Assembly (NCBI RefSeq): GCF_003628555.1
Contig: NZ_CP021731.1
Span: forward strand, 2,914,001-2,978,000
Source of the DNA: Azoarcus sp. DN11
GTDB taxonomy: Bacteria > Pseudomonadota > Gammaproteobacteria > Burkholderiales > Rhodocyclaceae
Direction: 5' to 3'
Length of the DNA stretch: 64,000 bases
The notes under the pieces are model-generated. The model did no database searches and was not told the origin of the DNA. It was given only the letters and a program-made list of their open reading frames with translations. Below are positions 1 to 8,491 of the stretch, piece after piece; position 1 is the stretch's first letter, and each line of letters opens with the position of its first letter. A program made the translations under genes and the position numbers.

Positions 1-1
1 G

Positions 2-466
2 CACCACCCGGCCTTGGCCCGCGAAATCGTCGCACGCGGTCATGCCGTCGAGAATCACAGCGAGCACCACCTCAAGACCTTCTCGCTGCGCGGGCCGCGC
101 TGGCTCGCACGCGAGATCGCCACCGCGCAGGAGACGATCGCGCAGACCTGCGGCCGCAAGCCGTGCTTCTTCCGCGCCCCCGCCGGACTGCGCAATCCCT
201 TCCTCGAACCCGTCCTCGCGCAGCTGGACCTGCAACTTGCTTCATGGACACGGCGGGCCTACGACACGCGCAACAGCGATGCGGAATTCGTCGTCCGCCG
301 GCTCTCCGACAGCCTCGCGGCGGGCGACATCCTCTTGCTGCACGACGGCAACGCGGCGCGGACTACGTCGGGCCGGGCGGTGATCCTCGACGCCCTCCCA
401 CGGCTTCTCGAGCGCTGCGCCGGCGCCGGCCTTACCCCCGTCACCCTTGCCGCAGCGCTGGCATGA
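2..466 (+). CDS. Polysaccharide deacetylase (NodB/CE4 family), 3' part
   Basis: The gene runs in from before the window, so only the last 154 residues are visible. They hold family carbohydrate esterase 4 motifs in order: the metal-binding NHSEHH segment (HSxxH), FFRAPAG (RxPxG-like), and LLLHDG near the C-terminus. CE4 enzymes remove N-acetyl groups from polysaccharides such as chitin oligomers or peptidoglycan. It is the first gene of a plus-strand run leading into ketosynthase genes, 190 bp before the next start. Its presence beside an aryl-polyene locus suggests a cell-surface role, which is inference. The family call is secure; the substrate is unknown. Confidence 0.8.
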   Translation, partial: HHPALAREIVARGHAVENHSEHHLKTFSLRGPRWLAREIATAQETIAQTCGRKPCFFRAPAGLRNPFLEPVLAQLDLQLASWTRRAYDTRNSDAEFVVRRLSDSLAAGDILLLHDGNAARTTSGRAVILDALPRLLERCAGAGLTPVTLAAALA

Positions 467-655
467 CTGCCCCTTCCCTGCGTACCTTTGCCTCGCACGC
501 GGCGAGTAGCTGCCGCCCCGCCGAAGAGCGCGTCGCAAATGCCGTCTTCGCTTCCGGCCCTCCGGACCCGGCCGTGCCCCCTTGCGCCCCGACGGAGTCC
601 GGATGCGCCCGGCCTTTTGCTAAAATACCGTTTTTTCATTAGCTTCCGAGGCGCC

Positions 656-1843
656 GTGCATCCGTTGCTGATCTCCTCCTACACCGCGACGACCTGCCTC
701 GGGCGCGGCCGGGAACCGCTGCGCGAAGCCCTGCTCGCGGGCGCATCCAGCCTCAAGCCGTGCGATTTCGAAACCGTCGTCCTGCCCACCTGGATCGGCG
801 AGGTCGCAGGTACGGACGAAGAAAAGCTGCCGGCCGCGCTCGCCCGTTTCGATTGCCGCAACAACCGCCTCGCCCAGCTCGGCCTCGTCCAGGACGGCTT
901 TGCCGATGCCGTTCGCGCCGCCGCGGCCCGTTACGGCAACGACCGCATCGGCGTGTTCCTCGGCACCAGCACCTCCGGCATCCTCGAGACCGAACTCGCC
1001 TATCGCCGACGCGATCCGCAGACCGGCGCCTTGCCGCAGGATTTCGACTACGCGGGCTCGCACAACACGTTTTCCGTCGGCGCCTTCGTGCAGGCTTGGT
1101 TCGGGCTGAAGGGACCCGCCGTCGTCGTGTCCTCGGCCTGCTCGTCGAGCGCGAAGGTCTTTGCCGCTGCCGCACGCATGATGACGGTCGGGCTCATCGA
1201 TGCGGCGGTCGTCGGCGGCGTCGATTCGCTGTGCCTGACGACCCTGTACGGTTTCAATTCGCTCGAGCTCACGTCCTCGCACGCCTGCCGGCCCTTCGAC
1301 CGCGCGCGCGACGGCATCTCGATCGGCGAGGCCGCCGCCTTCGCGCTGCTCGAGCGCACGCCGGACGCATTGCCGCCGGACGCGATCCTGCTGCTGGGCA
1401 GCGGCGAATCGAGCGACGCCTACCACATGTCCTCGCCGCATCCCGAGGGGCGCGGCGCGCGCCATGCGATGGCGGCCGCGCTCGCGAGCGCCGAACTCGC
1501 GCCGCAGGATATCGACTACATCAACCTGCACGGCACCGCGACGCCGAGCAATGACGCGGCCGAAGGCCGGGCCGTGGCGGACCTGTTCGGCAACGCGGCG
1601 CCCTGCAGCTCGACCAAGGGCGCGACCGGGCACACGCTCGGAGCCGCCGGCGGCGTCGAGGCCGTGATCGCCGCACTGGCGATCCGCGACGGCATCATTC
1701 CCGCCGGCGCCGGGACGAACGATCCCGAGCCGGGACTCGACTACGTGCTCGCGACGCGCCGCCGCAGCGTGCGGCGCGTGCTCAGCAATTCCTTCGGATT
1801 CGGCGGCACGAACTGCAGCCTGATCCTCGGCCGCGCAGCATGA
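656..1843 (+). CDS. Beta-ketoacyl-ACP synthase (aryl-polyene type, FabB/FabF fold)
   Basis: This 395-residue ketosynthase would extend a polyene chain by decarboxylative condensation with malonyl-ACP. The Cys-His-His triad is complete: C162 in SSACSSSAKVF, H292 in NLHGTATPSND and H326 in GATGHTLGAAGG. The reading frame is open back to 488, but the GTG at 656 gives MHPLLISSYTATTCLGRG, the usual N-terminus of aryl-polyene ketosynthases. An AT-rich patch (612-630) just upstream may hold the promoter. Its stop overlaps an ATG in ATGA, and it is followed by a ketosynthase-like partner, a dehydratase and a ketoreductase, which together make a FAS/PKS II chain-extension set like ApeO/C/P/Q. The family is certain; pathway assignment comes from context. 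Confidence 0.88.
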   Translation: MHPLLISSYTATTCLGRGREPLREALLAGASSLKPCDFETVVLPTWIGEVAGTDEEKLPAALARFDCRNNRLAQLGLVQDGFADAVRAAAARYGNDRIGVFLGTSTSGILETELAYRRRDPQTGALPQDFDYAGSHNTFSVGAFVQAWFGLKGPAVVVSSACSSSAKVFAAAARMMTVGLIDAAVVGGVDSLCLTTLYGFNSLELTSSHACRPFDRARDGISIGEAAAFALLERTPDALPPDAILLLGSGESSDAYHMSSPHPEGRGARHAMAAALASAELAPQDIDYINLHGTATPSNDAAEGRAVADLFGNAAPCSSTKGATGHTLGAAGGVEAVIAALAIRDGIIPAGAGTNDPEPGLDYVLATRRRSVRRVLSNSFGFGGTNCSLILGRAA

Positions 1844-1889
1844 ATCCGACGATGCCCCCCCGCCTTCCGCCTCGATCCGCAGCATCGGC

Positions 1890-2648
1890 GTGCTCGGCCC
1901 CGGACTCGCCGACTGGCCCGCCTGCGCCGCGATCCTCGCCGGCGAGGCCGCCTGGGTCCCGCAGAAGACCGTCCTCGCCGCACCGGACCTCCTCCCGCCC
2001 GCCGAGCGCCGGCGCGCCGTGCGCGTCGTCAAACTCGCCCTGACCGTCGGCCTCGAAGCCACGCGCGCCGCCGGCGTTGATCCCGCCGCACTCGCGACGG
2101 TCTTCTCGTCATCCGGCGGAGACGGCGTCAACTGCCATCAGATCTGCGAGACGCTCGCCTCCGACGACCGGCAGATCTCCCCGACACGCTTTCACAACTC
2201 CGTACATAACGCTGCCGCCGGCTACTGGAGCATCGCGACCGGCGCGACCGCGTCCGCGGCAGTCCTGTGCGCGTACGACGGCAGTTTTGCTGCGGGGCTC
2301 CTCGAAGCGATCACCCAGGTCGCGGTCGATCGCGCGCCGTGCCTGCTGATCGCCTACGACGCCGACTACCCCGAACCCCTGCGCGCGAAACGCCCGGTCC
2401 CGGACGCCTTCGGCGTTGCGCTGCTGCTAACGCCCGAGGCCGACGGGCAAGCGATCGGCCGGATTTCCGCCCGGCTCACGGATGCGTCCGCGGACTCGCT
2501 CGCCGACCCGGCGCTCGACGAACTGCGCCGCGCGATCCCCGCCGCCCGCAGCCTGCCCCTGCTGGCCGCGATCGCGCAGCACTGTACCGGCCGCGTCGTG
2601 CTCGACTATCTCGATCACACCCGCCTCGCGGTGGATCTCAGCGCATGA
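1890..2648 (+). CDS. Ketosynthase N-terminal-like protein (chain-length-factor partner), probable 5' frameshift
   Basis: This 252-residue protein resembles the beta-ketoacyl synthase-like (Ketoacyl-synt_2) partner of aryl-polyene ketosynthases, with segments SSGGDGVNCHQICE and TRFHNSVHNAAAGYWSIATG. It lacks a full ketosynthase triad and is expected to act as a heterodimer partner. The GTG at 1890 cuts through the first conserved strand (SIGVLGPG). The natural start would be the ATG at 1840, which overlaps the previous stop, but that ATG is one base out of frame across a 7-C run (1855-1861). Either one C is missing in the sequence or the gene is truly disrupted. Downstream it overlaps the dehydratase by 4 bp. 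Confidence 0.75.
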   Translation: MLGPGLADWPACAAILAGEAAWVPQKTVLAAPDLLPPAERRRAVRVVKLALTVGLEATRAAGVDPAALATVFSSSGGDGVNCHQICETLASDDRQISPTRFHNSVHNAAAGYWSIATGATASAAVLCAYDGSFAAGLLEAITQVAVDRAPCLLIAYDADYPEPLRAKRPVPDAFGVALLLTPEADGQAIGRISARLTDASADSLADPALDELRRAIPAARSLPLLAAIAQHCTGRVVLDYLDHTRLAVDLSA

Positions 2649-3124
2649 ACCGGCCAGCCGCGCCCCTCGACCGCGCCGCCATCGCACGGCGCATTCCGCA
2701 TCAGGGGACCATGTGCCTGCTCGCAGGCGTCGACGCATGGGATGCCGACACGATCCGCTGCCACGCGACGAGCCACCGTGACGCCGGCAACCCCTTGCGC
2801 GAAGCCTGGGGGCTGCCGGCGACGAGCGCCATCGAGTACGCCGCGCAGGCCATGGCGGTGCACGGCGCCCTGCTCGCGCCTTCCGGCGAGGCCCCGCGTG
2901 CCGGCTACCTCGCCAGCGTGCGCGGCGTCGAGATCGGCGTCGAACGCCTCGACACGCTCGCCGCCGATCTCGACATCCGTGCCGAACGCATCGCCGGCAA
3001 CGACAACCAGATCCTCTATGCCTTCACCGTCGCGGCCGCCGGCCGCATGCTCGTCTCCGGGCGTGCCGCGGTGATCCTCGACGCGGGCGTCCTCGCCGGC
3101 GCCCCCAACGGGAGTCAATCTTGA
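2645..3124 (+). CDS. 3-hydroxyacyl-ACP dehydratase (FabZ-like, hot-dog fold)
   Basis: This 159-residue hot-dog-fold dehydratase should remove water from 3-hydroxyacyl-ACP intermediates to introduce the conjugated double bonds of a polyene. Visible features are IPHQGTMCLL, which carries the active-site-type His, and ATSAIEYAAQAMAVHGAL, where the conserved acidic residue of the ApeP/FabZ group sits. Its ATG overlaps the preceding stop (ATGA), and the next gene starts at its own stop codon, so the genes are translationally coupled. In aryl-polyene loci this position is held by the ApeP-type dehydratase. Confidence in family is good; substrate is from context. Confidence 0.82.
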   Translation: MNRPAAPLDRAAIARRIPHQGTMCLLAGVDAWDADTIRCHATSHRDAGNPLREAWGLPATSAIEYAAQAMAVHGALLAPSGEAPRAGYLASVRGVEIGVERLDTLAADLDIRAERIAGNDNQILYAFTVAAAGRMLVSGRAAVILDAGVLAGAPNGSQS

Positions 3125-3840
3125 AGCACGCCCTCGTCACCGGCGGCAGCGGCGGCATCGGCGCGGCGATCTGCCGCCGCCTCGCCCGCGACGGCCACCA
3201 CGTCTTCATCCACGCCAACCGGCAGGCCGACAAGGCCGAAGCACTGGCGCGCGAAATCCGTGCCGCGGGCGGCAGCGCGCAGGCGGTCGCGTTCGACGTC
3301 ACCGACGCGGCCGCAACCGCCGCCGCGCTCGAAGCGATCACGGCCGACGCTGCGCTGCAGATCCTCGTGAACAACGCGGGCATCCACGACGACGCCGTCT
3401 TCCCGGGCATGCGCGCCGACCAGTGGCAGCGCGTCATCGACGTGTCGCTGAACGGCTTCTTCAACGTCACCCAGCCGCTGACGATGCCGATGATCCGCAC
3501 GCGCTGGGGGCGCATCATCACGGTCTCCTCCGTCGCGGCCATCACCGGCAACCGCGGCCAGGCCAATTACGCGGCCGCGAAGGGCGCACTGCATTCGGCC
3601 AGCAAATCGCTCGCGCAGGAGCTGGCCAGCCGCGGCATCACGGTGAATGTGGTCGCCCCCGGCATCATCGACACGGCCATGAGCGAACACGCCTTCGACG
3701 CGGACGCGATCGCCCGCATCGTGCCGATGAAACGTGCCGGCAAGCCCGAGGAAGTTGCCGACCTGATCGGCTTCCTGGCATCCGCCGAGGCGGCCTACAT
3801 CACCGGGCAGGTGATCTCGATCAACGGCGGGATGATCTGA
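3121..3840 (+). CDS. 3-ketoacyl-ACP reductase (FabG-like SDR)
   Basis: This 239-residue classical short-chain dehydrogenase/reductase has the cofactor motif TGGSGGIG at residues 8-15, NNAG, and the catalytic YAAAK tetrad segment followed by a typical FabG C-terminus ending in SINGGMI. It would use NADPH to reduce 3-ketoacyl-ACP in the polyene cycle (ApeQ-like). The start is TTG at 3121, overlapping the stop of the dehydratase by 4 bp. Its 3' end overlaps the convergent glycosyltransferase by 20 bp. This is the last gene of the plus-strand biosynthetic run. Confidence 0.88.
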   Translation: MKHALVTGGSGGIGAAICRRLARDGHHVFIHANRQADKAEALAREIRAAGGSAQAVAFDVTDAAATAAALEAITADAALQILVNNAGIHDDAVFPGMRADQWQRVIDVSLNGFFNVTQPLTMPMIRTRWGRIITVSSVAAITGNRGQANYAAAKGALHSASKSLAQELASRGITVNVVAPGIIDTAMSEHAFDADAIARIVPMKRAGKPEEVADLIGFLASAEAAYITGQVISINGGMI

Positions 3841-4639
3841 CGCGACGCGCGACGAGCATCGGCAGGCGCACGAGAAAACCGAAGAACAGGCGCGTGTGCA
3901 TCCACGTCAGCAGCAGGTTGTCGCGCGCGTAGTTGAAATGCGACACCCCGCCCTCGTCGGCACCGAAATACTTCACCGGCGCCGGGCGATTCACCGGGGG
4001 CACCCCCAGCCAGGCCATGCGCACGACTGCCTCGGGGTCGAAGTCGAAGCGGCGCATCCAGCGCTGGCCGTGCATCACCTGGGCGAGCGGGCCGATCGGA
4101 TACACGCGGAAGCCGAACAGCGAATCGCCGATCCCCATCCACAGCGTCTCGAGGTTCGCCCACCAGTTCGACACCTTGCGTCCGCGCACGCGCAGCGCCG
4201 GCGCACTGGCGTCGAACACCGGCATGCCCAGCACCATCGCCTCGGGCCTGGCCGCCGACGCCGCCATGAAGTCGGGAATCAGCTCCGCGGGGTGCTGGCC
4301 GTCCGAGTCCATCGTCAGCACATGCGTGAACCCCTGCTTCGCCGCGAGTTCGATACCGTGCAGCACCGCTGCGCCCTTGCCCGAGTTCCGCGGCAGCACG
4401 ATCACGCGCAGCCCCGGATCCTCTTCCGCCATGCGGCGCAGCCCGTCGGCCGTGCCGTCCGTGCTGCCATCCACGACAACCCACACCGGCATCCACTGGT
4501 GGCGCGCGGCACGCACGGTCTCGAACACCTTGGGTCCCGGGTTGTAGCTCGGAATCAGCACCAGATGCGTGGACGTCGGGGCGGCCACCGGACTCGGCAA
4601 CGGCGCGGATTTCGGCAGGGTGACCTGATGGAACGTCAT
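3821..4639 (-). CDS. Glycosyltransferase family 2
   Basis: This is a 272-residue GT2 enzyme of the dolichyl-phosphate-mannose-synthase-like type. It shows LVLIPSYNPG near residue 30, VVVDGSTDGTADG for nucleotide-sugar binding, and TMDSDGQHP as the DxD metal motif. The C-terminus is basic with a hydrophobic stretch (LFFGFLVRLPMLVA), suggesting membrane association. The frame is open further upstream, but the ATG at 4639 (MTFHQVTLPKS) follows the acyltransferase stop closely and is the best start. Glycosyl- and acyltransferases commonly accompany aryl-polyene genes and are thought to anchor the pigment to a membrane lipid; that role here is inferred from position. Confidence 0.83.
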   Translation of the reverse strand: MTFHQVTLPKSAPLPSPVAAPTSTHLVLIPSYNPGPKVFETVRAARHQWMPVWVVVDGSTDGTADGLRRMAEEDPGLRVIVLPRNSGKGAAVLHGIELAAKQGFTHVLTMDSDGQHPAELIPDFMAASAARPEAMVLGMPVFDASAPALRVRGRKVSNWWANLETLWMGIGDSLFGFRVYPIGPLAQVMHGQRWMRRFDFDPEAVVRMAWLGVPPVNRPAPVKYFGADEGGVSHFNYARDNLLLTWMHTRLFFGFLVRLPMLVARRVRSSRR

Positions 4640-4658
4640 GGCTGCAACCGGAACAGGG

Positions 4659-5471
4659 TCAGATCGTGGACGACGACATTTTGCCACCGTCGCCGCGCGG
4701 CGGTCGCGGGAGAACCGCACCCGCGAGTTCGGCAACGAAATAGCGCTCGAGTTCGGCCATGAACGGTTGCACGCTGACCGGCGGGTCGAAGCGGCGCCCC
4801 AGCCGGACGCGGTAGGTCACCGGCATCTCGGGTTTGCGGAAGAGCGGCCAGCCCTTGCACAGATAGGGCGATTCCGTCTCGATGAAGATCGTCTGCACCG
4901 GCACCTTCGCCCGCCGCGAAATCAGTCCGATGCTGCTCAGCAGCGGATTGAGGGGCATGCGCGTCGTGCGGGTGCCTTCGGGGAACACCAGCAGGAAGCT
5001 GCCGGCCGACAGATCGCGCGTCGCGCTGCCCACCATGCGCAGCGGCGAATCGTTGCGGATGTAGCGTGCGAGCCGTGCCCCGGCGCCGAGAAAGATGTTG
5101 TCCATCAGCCCCGCCTTCATGATGCACGCGACGTCCGGCAGGCGGGAGATCACCATCACCGCGTCGAGCAGGCTCGGGTGATTCGGTGCGAGGATCAGCG
5201 GCCCCTGCCCGCGCAGCTTGTCCAGTGCCGACAGGTCGAAGCGGCAGGCCCCGATCAGGGTCAGGAAGCGGATGTAGCTATTGAAGCCCTGGTTGATGAT
5301 GAAGCGGCCGAGCCGGCGCCCGGCCTGCGCCGGCAGCAGCGGGTGCAACACCATCGCGAAGGGCGTCCACAGGAGGCAGATCGTGCCGAGGTAGCCCAGC
5401 CCGAGATAGAGCAGCACGTACTCCCGCAGCCGGCGCACCAGGCCGGGCCGCGTCCCGCCGCGCTCACTCAT
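4659..5471 (-). CDS. Lysophospholipid acyltransferase family protein (PlsC-like)
   Basis: This 270-residue protein has the PlsC catalytic motif HX4D as NHPSLLD, then FPEGTRT, both diagnostic of glycerolipid acyltransferases. An N-terminal hydrophobic segment (VLLYLGLGYLGTICLLWTPF) indicates inner-membrane anchoring. Its start overlaps the stop of the MipA-like gene by 8 bp and it precedes the glycosyltransferase by 19 bp, so the four minus-strand genes from 7370 to 3821 form one operon. Within aryl-polyene loci such enzymes are proposed to build the lipid anchor; the acceptor is not shown by sequence. Confidence 0.83.
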   Translation of the reverse strand: MSERGGTRPGLVRRLREYVLLYLGLGYLGTICLLWTPFAMVLHPLLPAQAGRRLGRFIINQGFNSYIRFLTLIGACRFDLSALDKLRGQGPLILAPNHPSLLDAVMVISRLPDVACIMKAGLMDNIFLGAGARLARYIRNDSPLRMVGSATRDLSAGSFLLVFPEGTRTTRMPLNPLLSSIGLISRRAKVPVQTIFIETESPYLCKGWPLFRKPEMPVTYRVRLGRRFDPPVSVQPFMAELERYFVAELAGAVLPRPPRGDGGKMSSSTI

Positions 5472-6333
5472 CGGCCTCGACCCGTCGCGAAGACTCGCCC
5501 AGCACCCAGGTCACCGCCAGGCCCGCGGCGACGTAATCCTTGCGTTTCACGAGGGGACTGTCCTCGAACACCGCTCCCCGGAGGCTGTCGTAGCGCACGA
5601 AGCCCCCGACCCACCAGCCCGGAAACCGCTTCCACAGCGCGGCAAGCACCTGTGTCCCGCCATAGCCGCCGCGCGCATCGAATGCCGGGCGGAGCGGCGT
5701 CGCCTGGTTCGCTTCCACGGCGTAGAAATACCGATGCTGCCGCCGATCGCCATAGACGGGCCCGGCCACGATACCCAGCGTCCAGCCCGCCATCCCGGCC
5801 GGCTCGCGCCAGTCCAGGTTGAGCTGCGGGGAGAACTGCCAGCCCGTCGATTCCGGGCTGCCTTCGACCGTAAACCCCGCACGCAAGGGCAGCCGCGTGC
5901 GCAGACGCAGGCGCTCGTCGCCGGACCGCCACAGCCGCACATCGAGCGACGGACCAAGCTCCACCGTCGGTTTCAGGTCCGGCATGCCTTCGCGCGCCTT
6001 CACCCGGTCGCTGCTCACGGGCGGCGACGCACCCAGACTCAGGCTCGCTTCGACACGGTCGCTATCGAAGAAGGTGCCGCGGATCCCTTGCCGGTCGGCC
6101 TTCAGGAATTCGCCCCGGTACACGACGTAGGGAACGGGAAGCACGAACAGGCGATTCTCGTCCGAACCGCGATAGGCGGGGAACTGCAGCACGGTGAGGC
6201 CAGCACCCAGTTCCCACAAGGGCTTCTCCGCAGCCATTGCACCACTCGCATGGAGCGAAGCGAGCGCCAGCACGAGCGGGAACACTGCCTGAGCCGGCAT
6301 TCCACGCACCGCCACCGCATCAGCCATCCTCAT
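5464..6333 (-). CDS. MipA/OmpV family outer-membrane protein
   Basis: This 289-residue protein has an N-terminal signal peptide (ALASLHASGAMAAE, with cleavage probably after AMA) and the MipA/OmpV layout: WELGAGLTVLQFPAYRGSDENR at the mature start, many alternating aromatic beta-strand segments, and a C-terminal strand ending VAAGLAVTWVLGES. MipA is a scaffold for peptidoglycan enzymes in E. coli; OmpV relatives are outer-membrane barrels. The ATG at 6333 is chosen because a GGAGG lies just upstream; it overlaps the chorismatase stop (ATGA). It may take part in export or surface display of the pigment, which is inference. Confidence 0.8.
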   Translation of the reverse strand: MRMADAVAVRGMPAQAVFPLVLALASLHASGAMAAEKPLWELGAGLTVLQFPAYRGSDENRLFVLPVPYVVYRGEFLKADRQGIRGTFFDSDRVEASLSLGASPPVSSDRVKAREGMPDLKPTVELGPSLDVRLWRSGDERLRLRTRLPLRAGFTVEGSPESTGWQFSPQLNLDWREPAGMAGWTLGIVAGPVYGDRRQHRYFYAVEANQATPLRPAFDARGGYGGTQVLAALWKRFPGWWVGGFVRYDSLRGAVFEDSPLVKRKDYVAAGLAVTWVLGESSRRVEADE

Positions 6334-7370
6334 CAAGCCTCCTCCAATGCATGCCCGCCCGAGGCCTCTATCTCGACCAGCAGATCGGCTCGACACACAT
6401 CGGCTTGCACGAACACCACCGGCACCTCGCTGCCGACGTGCTCGCGAACGCTCGCCCGCACTGCGCCCAGATCGGCGGGATGGCGTACGTACACCTTGTA
6501 GGAAAGGTCCCGCAGCCCGAACCCGGCACCATCTGGTGCAACCCGTCGCGCCTCGGCAAGCACCGCCGCGATGTTGCGGAAGGATTCCTCCGTCTGCGCC
6601 ACCACGTCCCCTGGATGCAGCGTCCTGTGCCCGACGATGCTTGCCGTTCCCGACACGAAGAGCACCGGCGGCGCCTCGGAGAGGGCCAGGCTCGCACGGG
6701 CGAAGGTCGGACTGCGCGGACCGTACTGCAGCGGGTAATGATACGCGCAGACCTGGCGCGGATTCTCGATGGCAACGGGCGCCTCGCGCAAAGCCAGGAA
6801 ATACAGGGTGAAGGGTCCGTCCGCCGTCCCCAGTGCGCATGCGGCGGGAACGCGTCCGGTCGTGCTGCGGCCGCCGGCGCGGAAAGCTTCCTGGCGCCCG
6901 GCGTTGAACTGCCGGTAACGCTCGCTGCCGTCGGCCTCGACGTTGATCCCGGGAAAGTAGTTCCAGGCACGGAAGAGCGCCCGATAACCGCTTTCGTCGA
7001 GCAGGCCGAACACTTCCCGGTAGGCAGCCTCCGTCGCCCACTGCAAGCCCGACACCGACGCCCCGATCGGCACGGCGTCCTCCCCGATCTCGAGGGCACC
7101 CAACAGCATCGTATCGCTGCACCGATAGCGGACCCGCCCGCGCAAGCCCGTCTCCAGCGGCCCGCGCGTGCGCCAGATCTCGCACATGGACCGAGGCCCT
7201 TCAAGGACGGGGGTGGCAATGCTGGCAACCGGGATTGCGGGCGGTACGAGGCTGGCGTCCCCGCCGCCGAGAATTGCGATGCCGAGCACGTCGTCCCACC
7301 ACTGTTCCGGGCACGCCCGGAGCGAAGCCGCCGGCATGAACGCCAGCGACAAACCGCGAACCGCTTCCAT
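6333..7370 (-). CDS. Chorismatase (FkbO/Hyg5/XanB2 family)
   Basis: This 345-residue protein matches the chorismatase family, which converts chorismate to hydroxybenzoates or dihydroxycyclohexadiene carboxylate. Recognisable segments are YHYPLQYGPRSPTFARA and LFVSGTASIVGHRTLHPGD followed by QTEESFRN. XanB2-type members make 3- and 4-hydroxybenzoate, the latter being the aryl starter of xanthomonadin-type polyenes, so this enzyme plausibly feeds the adjacent polyene genes. The frame is open to 7547, but the ATG at 7370 (MEAVRGLSLAF) fits the family start. It is the first gene of the minus-strand operon; a perfect palindrome lies about 180 bp upstream. The exact product (3- or 4-HBA) cannot be read from sequence. 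Confidence 0.8.
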   Translation of the reverse strand: MEAVRGLSLAFMPAASLRACPEQWWDDVLGIAILGGGDASLVPPAIPVASIATPVLEGPRSMCEIWRTRGPLETGLRGRVRYRCSDTMLLGALEIGEDAVPIGASVSGLQWATEAAYREVFGLLDESGYRALFRAWNYFPGINVEADGSERYRQFNAGRQEAFRAGGRSTTGRVPAACALGTADGPFTLYFLALREAPVAIENPRQVCAYHYPLQYGPRSPTFARASLALSEAPPVLFVSGTASIVGHRTLHPGDVVAQTEESFRNIAAVLAEARRVAPDGAGFGLRDLSYKVYVRHPADLGAVRASVREHVGSEVPVVFVQADVCRADLLVEIEASGGHALEEA

Positions 7371-7759
7371 CAGCACACCACGCCTTCCTGCCCCGGGGCG
7401 AACACGCCCGGGAAACGATTGATTTTTTCGGGAAGCCCATGCCGGACGCCGGAAGTCCCGCAAGCCGGGACGGGATCGCGACCGGGGAAACGGGGTTTCC
7501 CCGCACGGCAGGAAAGGAGATTCCGGGGCCTGCCGAAATCTCGGCACACTACATGTTTTTTATTACAAAACATGTAGTTATCAATACACAACGCATACAA
7601 GGGGCGAATCTTCACATACCGTCCGACAAGTTGCAAGAAGCGGCCGATTTCCGCTCGCGGCGAAGCTTGCCGCGGTGGAACGATGCGCGCGACACGTCCG
7701 GCACCGCGCGCAGCCGCCAAGCGGCCGTCGCGAATCTCGCAACGGTTCAGGCCGATCGA
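7371..7759. other. Intergenic region upstream of the chorismatase operon
   Basis: This is 389 bp without a convincing gene. It contains the 31-bp palindrome described separately, a smaller stem TGCCGA-AATC-TCGGCA at 7531-7546, and a sharp AT-rich dip (7548-7600) in otherwise GC-rich DNA. This looks like a promoter/operator region for the operon reading towards lower coordinates. Short open frames here lack codon structure or family similarity. Confidence 0.6.
7548..7578. promoter_or_regulatory. 31-bp perfect palindrome, probable operator
   Basis: Arms ACTACATGTTTT (7548-7559) and AAAACATGTAGT (7567-7578) pair perfectly around a 7-nt spacer. The AT-rich character and position about 180 bp before the chorismatase start fit a dimeric regulator site rather than a terminator, because no gene ends here. 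The cognate regulator is not in the visible pigment locus. Confidence 0.65.
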
Positions 7760-8491
7760 TCAGAACTTTTCCACCCACGGGCGCAGGTCCAGCTCCTGTG
7801 TCCAAGCGCTGCGCGGTTGCCGGTACAACTGGAAGTAGGCCTCGGCGATCGCATCCGGATCGAGCAGGGAATCCCCGTCCGCCACGTCCGTATGCTCGAC
7901 CACGCTGCTCGGCCTGATGCGGCCGTCGATGATCACGTGCGCGACATGGATGCCCTTGGGCTGGAGCTCGCGCGCCATGCTCTGGGCGAGCGCCCGCAGG
8001 CCGAACTTGCCCACGGCGAGGTTGTGAAAACCCGCGCTCCCGCGCAGGCTCGCGGTCGCACCGGTGAACAGGATGGTGCCCCCGGCACCGCCCTGCCCGA
8101 TGCGCTCGAGCATGGCCCGCGCCGCCTCGCGCCCCACGAGGAAGCCGCCCAGGCAACCGACGCGCCAGCAGCGCTCGAATTCTTCCGCGCTCGTCTCCAC
8201 GATGCCGCGCGCGAGAAAGGCACCCGCGTTATACACGACCACGTCGGGACAGCCGTAGTCGCCGCGGACCGCCCGGAACAGGGCCGCCACGTCCGCCTCG
8301 CGGCTCGCATCACAGGAATAGGCATGCGCACCGCGGCCGATGCCCGCGCATTCCACGCTCAGGTTCTCCAGCCGATCGACATTGCGCGCGGCGAGCGCCA
8401 CATTCATCTCGGCCGCACCGAAACGGCGCGCGAGCGAGCGTCCCAGCCCCGGCCCCGCGCCGACGATCAGTGCAAGTTTCCGCTGTTCCAT
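7760..8491 (-). CDS. SDR family oxidoreductase lacking the catalytic Tyr
   Basis: This 243-residue Rossmann-fold protein has VGAGPGLG at residues 8-15, AARN after beta-2, and VVYNAGAF in place of NNAG. The YxxxK position reads LAVGK (segment FHNLAVGKFGLRAL), so the usual catalytic Tyr is absent while Lys remains. This is seen in a widespread but uncharacterised SDR subgroup. The ATG at 8491 is preceded by a strong GAGGAGG; the frame extends further but without support. It sits alone between the pigment operon and the divergent ovoA. Function unknown. Confidence 0.75.
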   Translation of the reverse strand: MEQRKLALIVGAGPGLGRSLARRFGAAEMNVALAARNVDRLENLSVECAGIGRGAHAYSCDASREADVAALFRAVRGDYGCPDVVVYNAGAFLARGIVETSAEEFERCWRVGCLGGFLVGREAARAMLERIGQGGAGGTILFTGATASLRGSAGFHNLAVGKFGLRALAQSMARELQPKGIHVAHVIIDGRIRPSSVVEHTDVADGDSLLDPDAIAEAYFQLYRQPRSAWTQELDLRPWVEKF

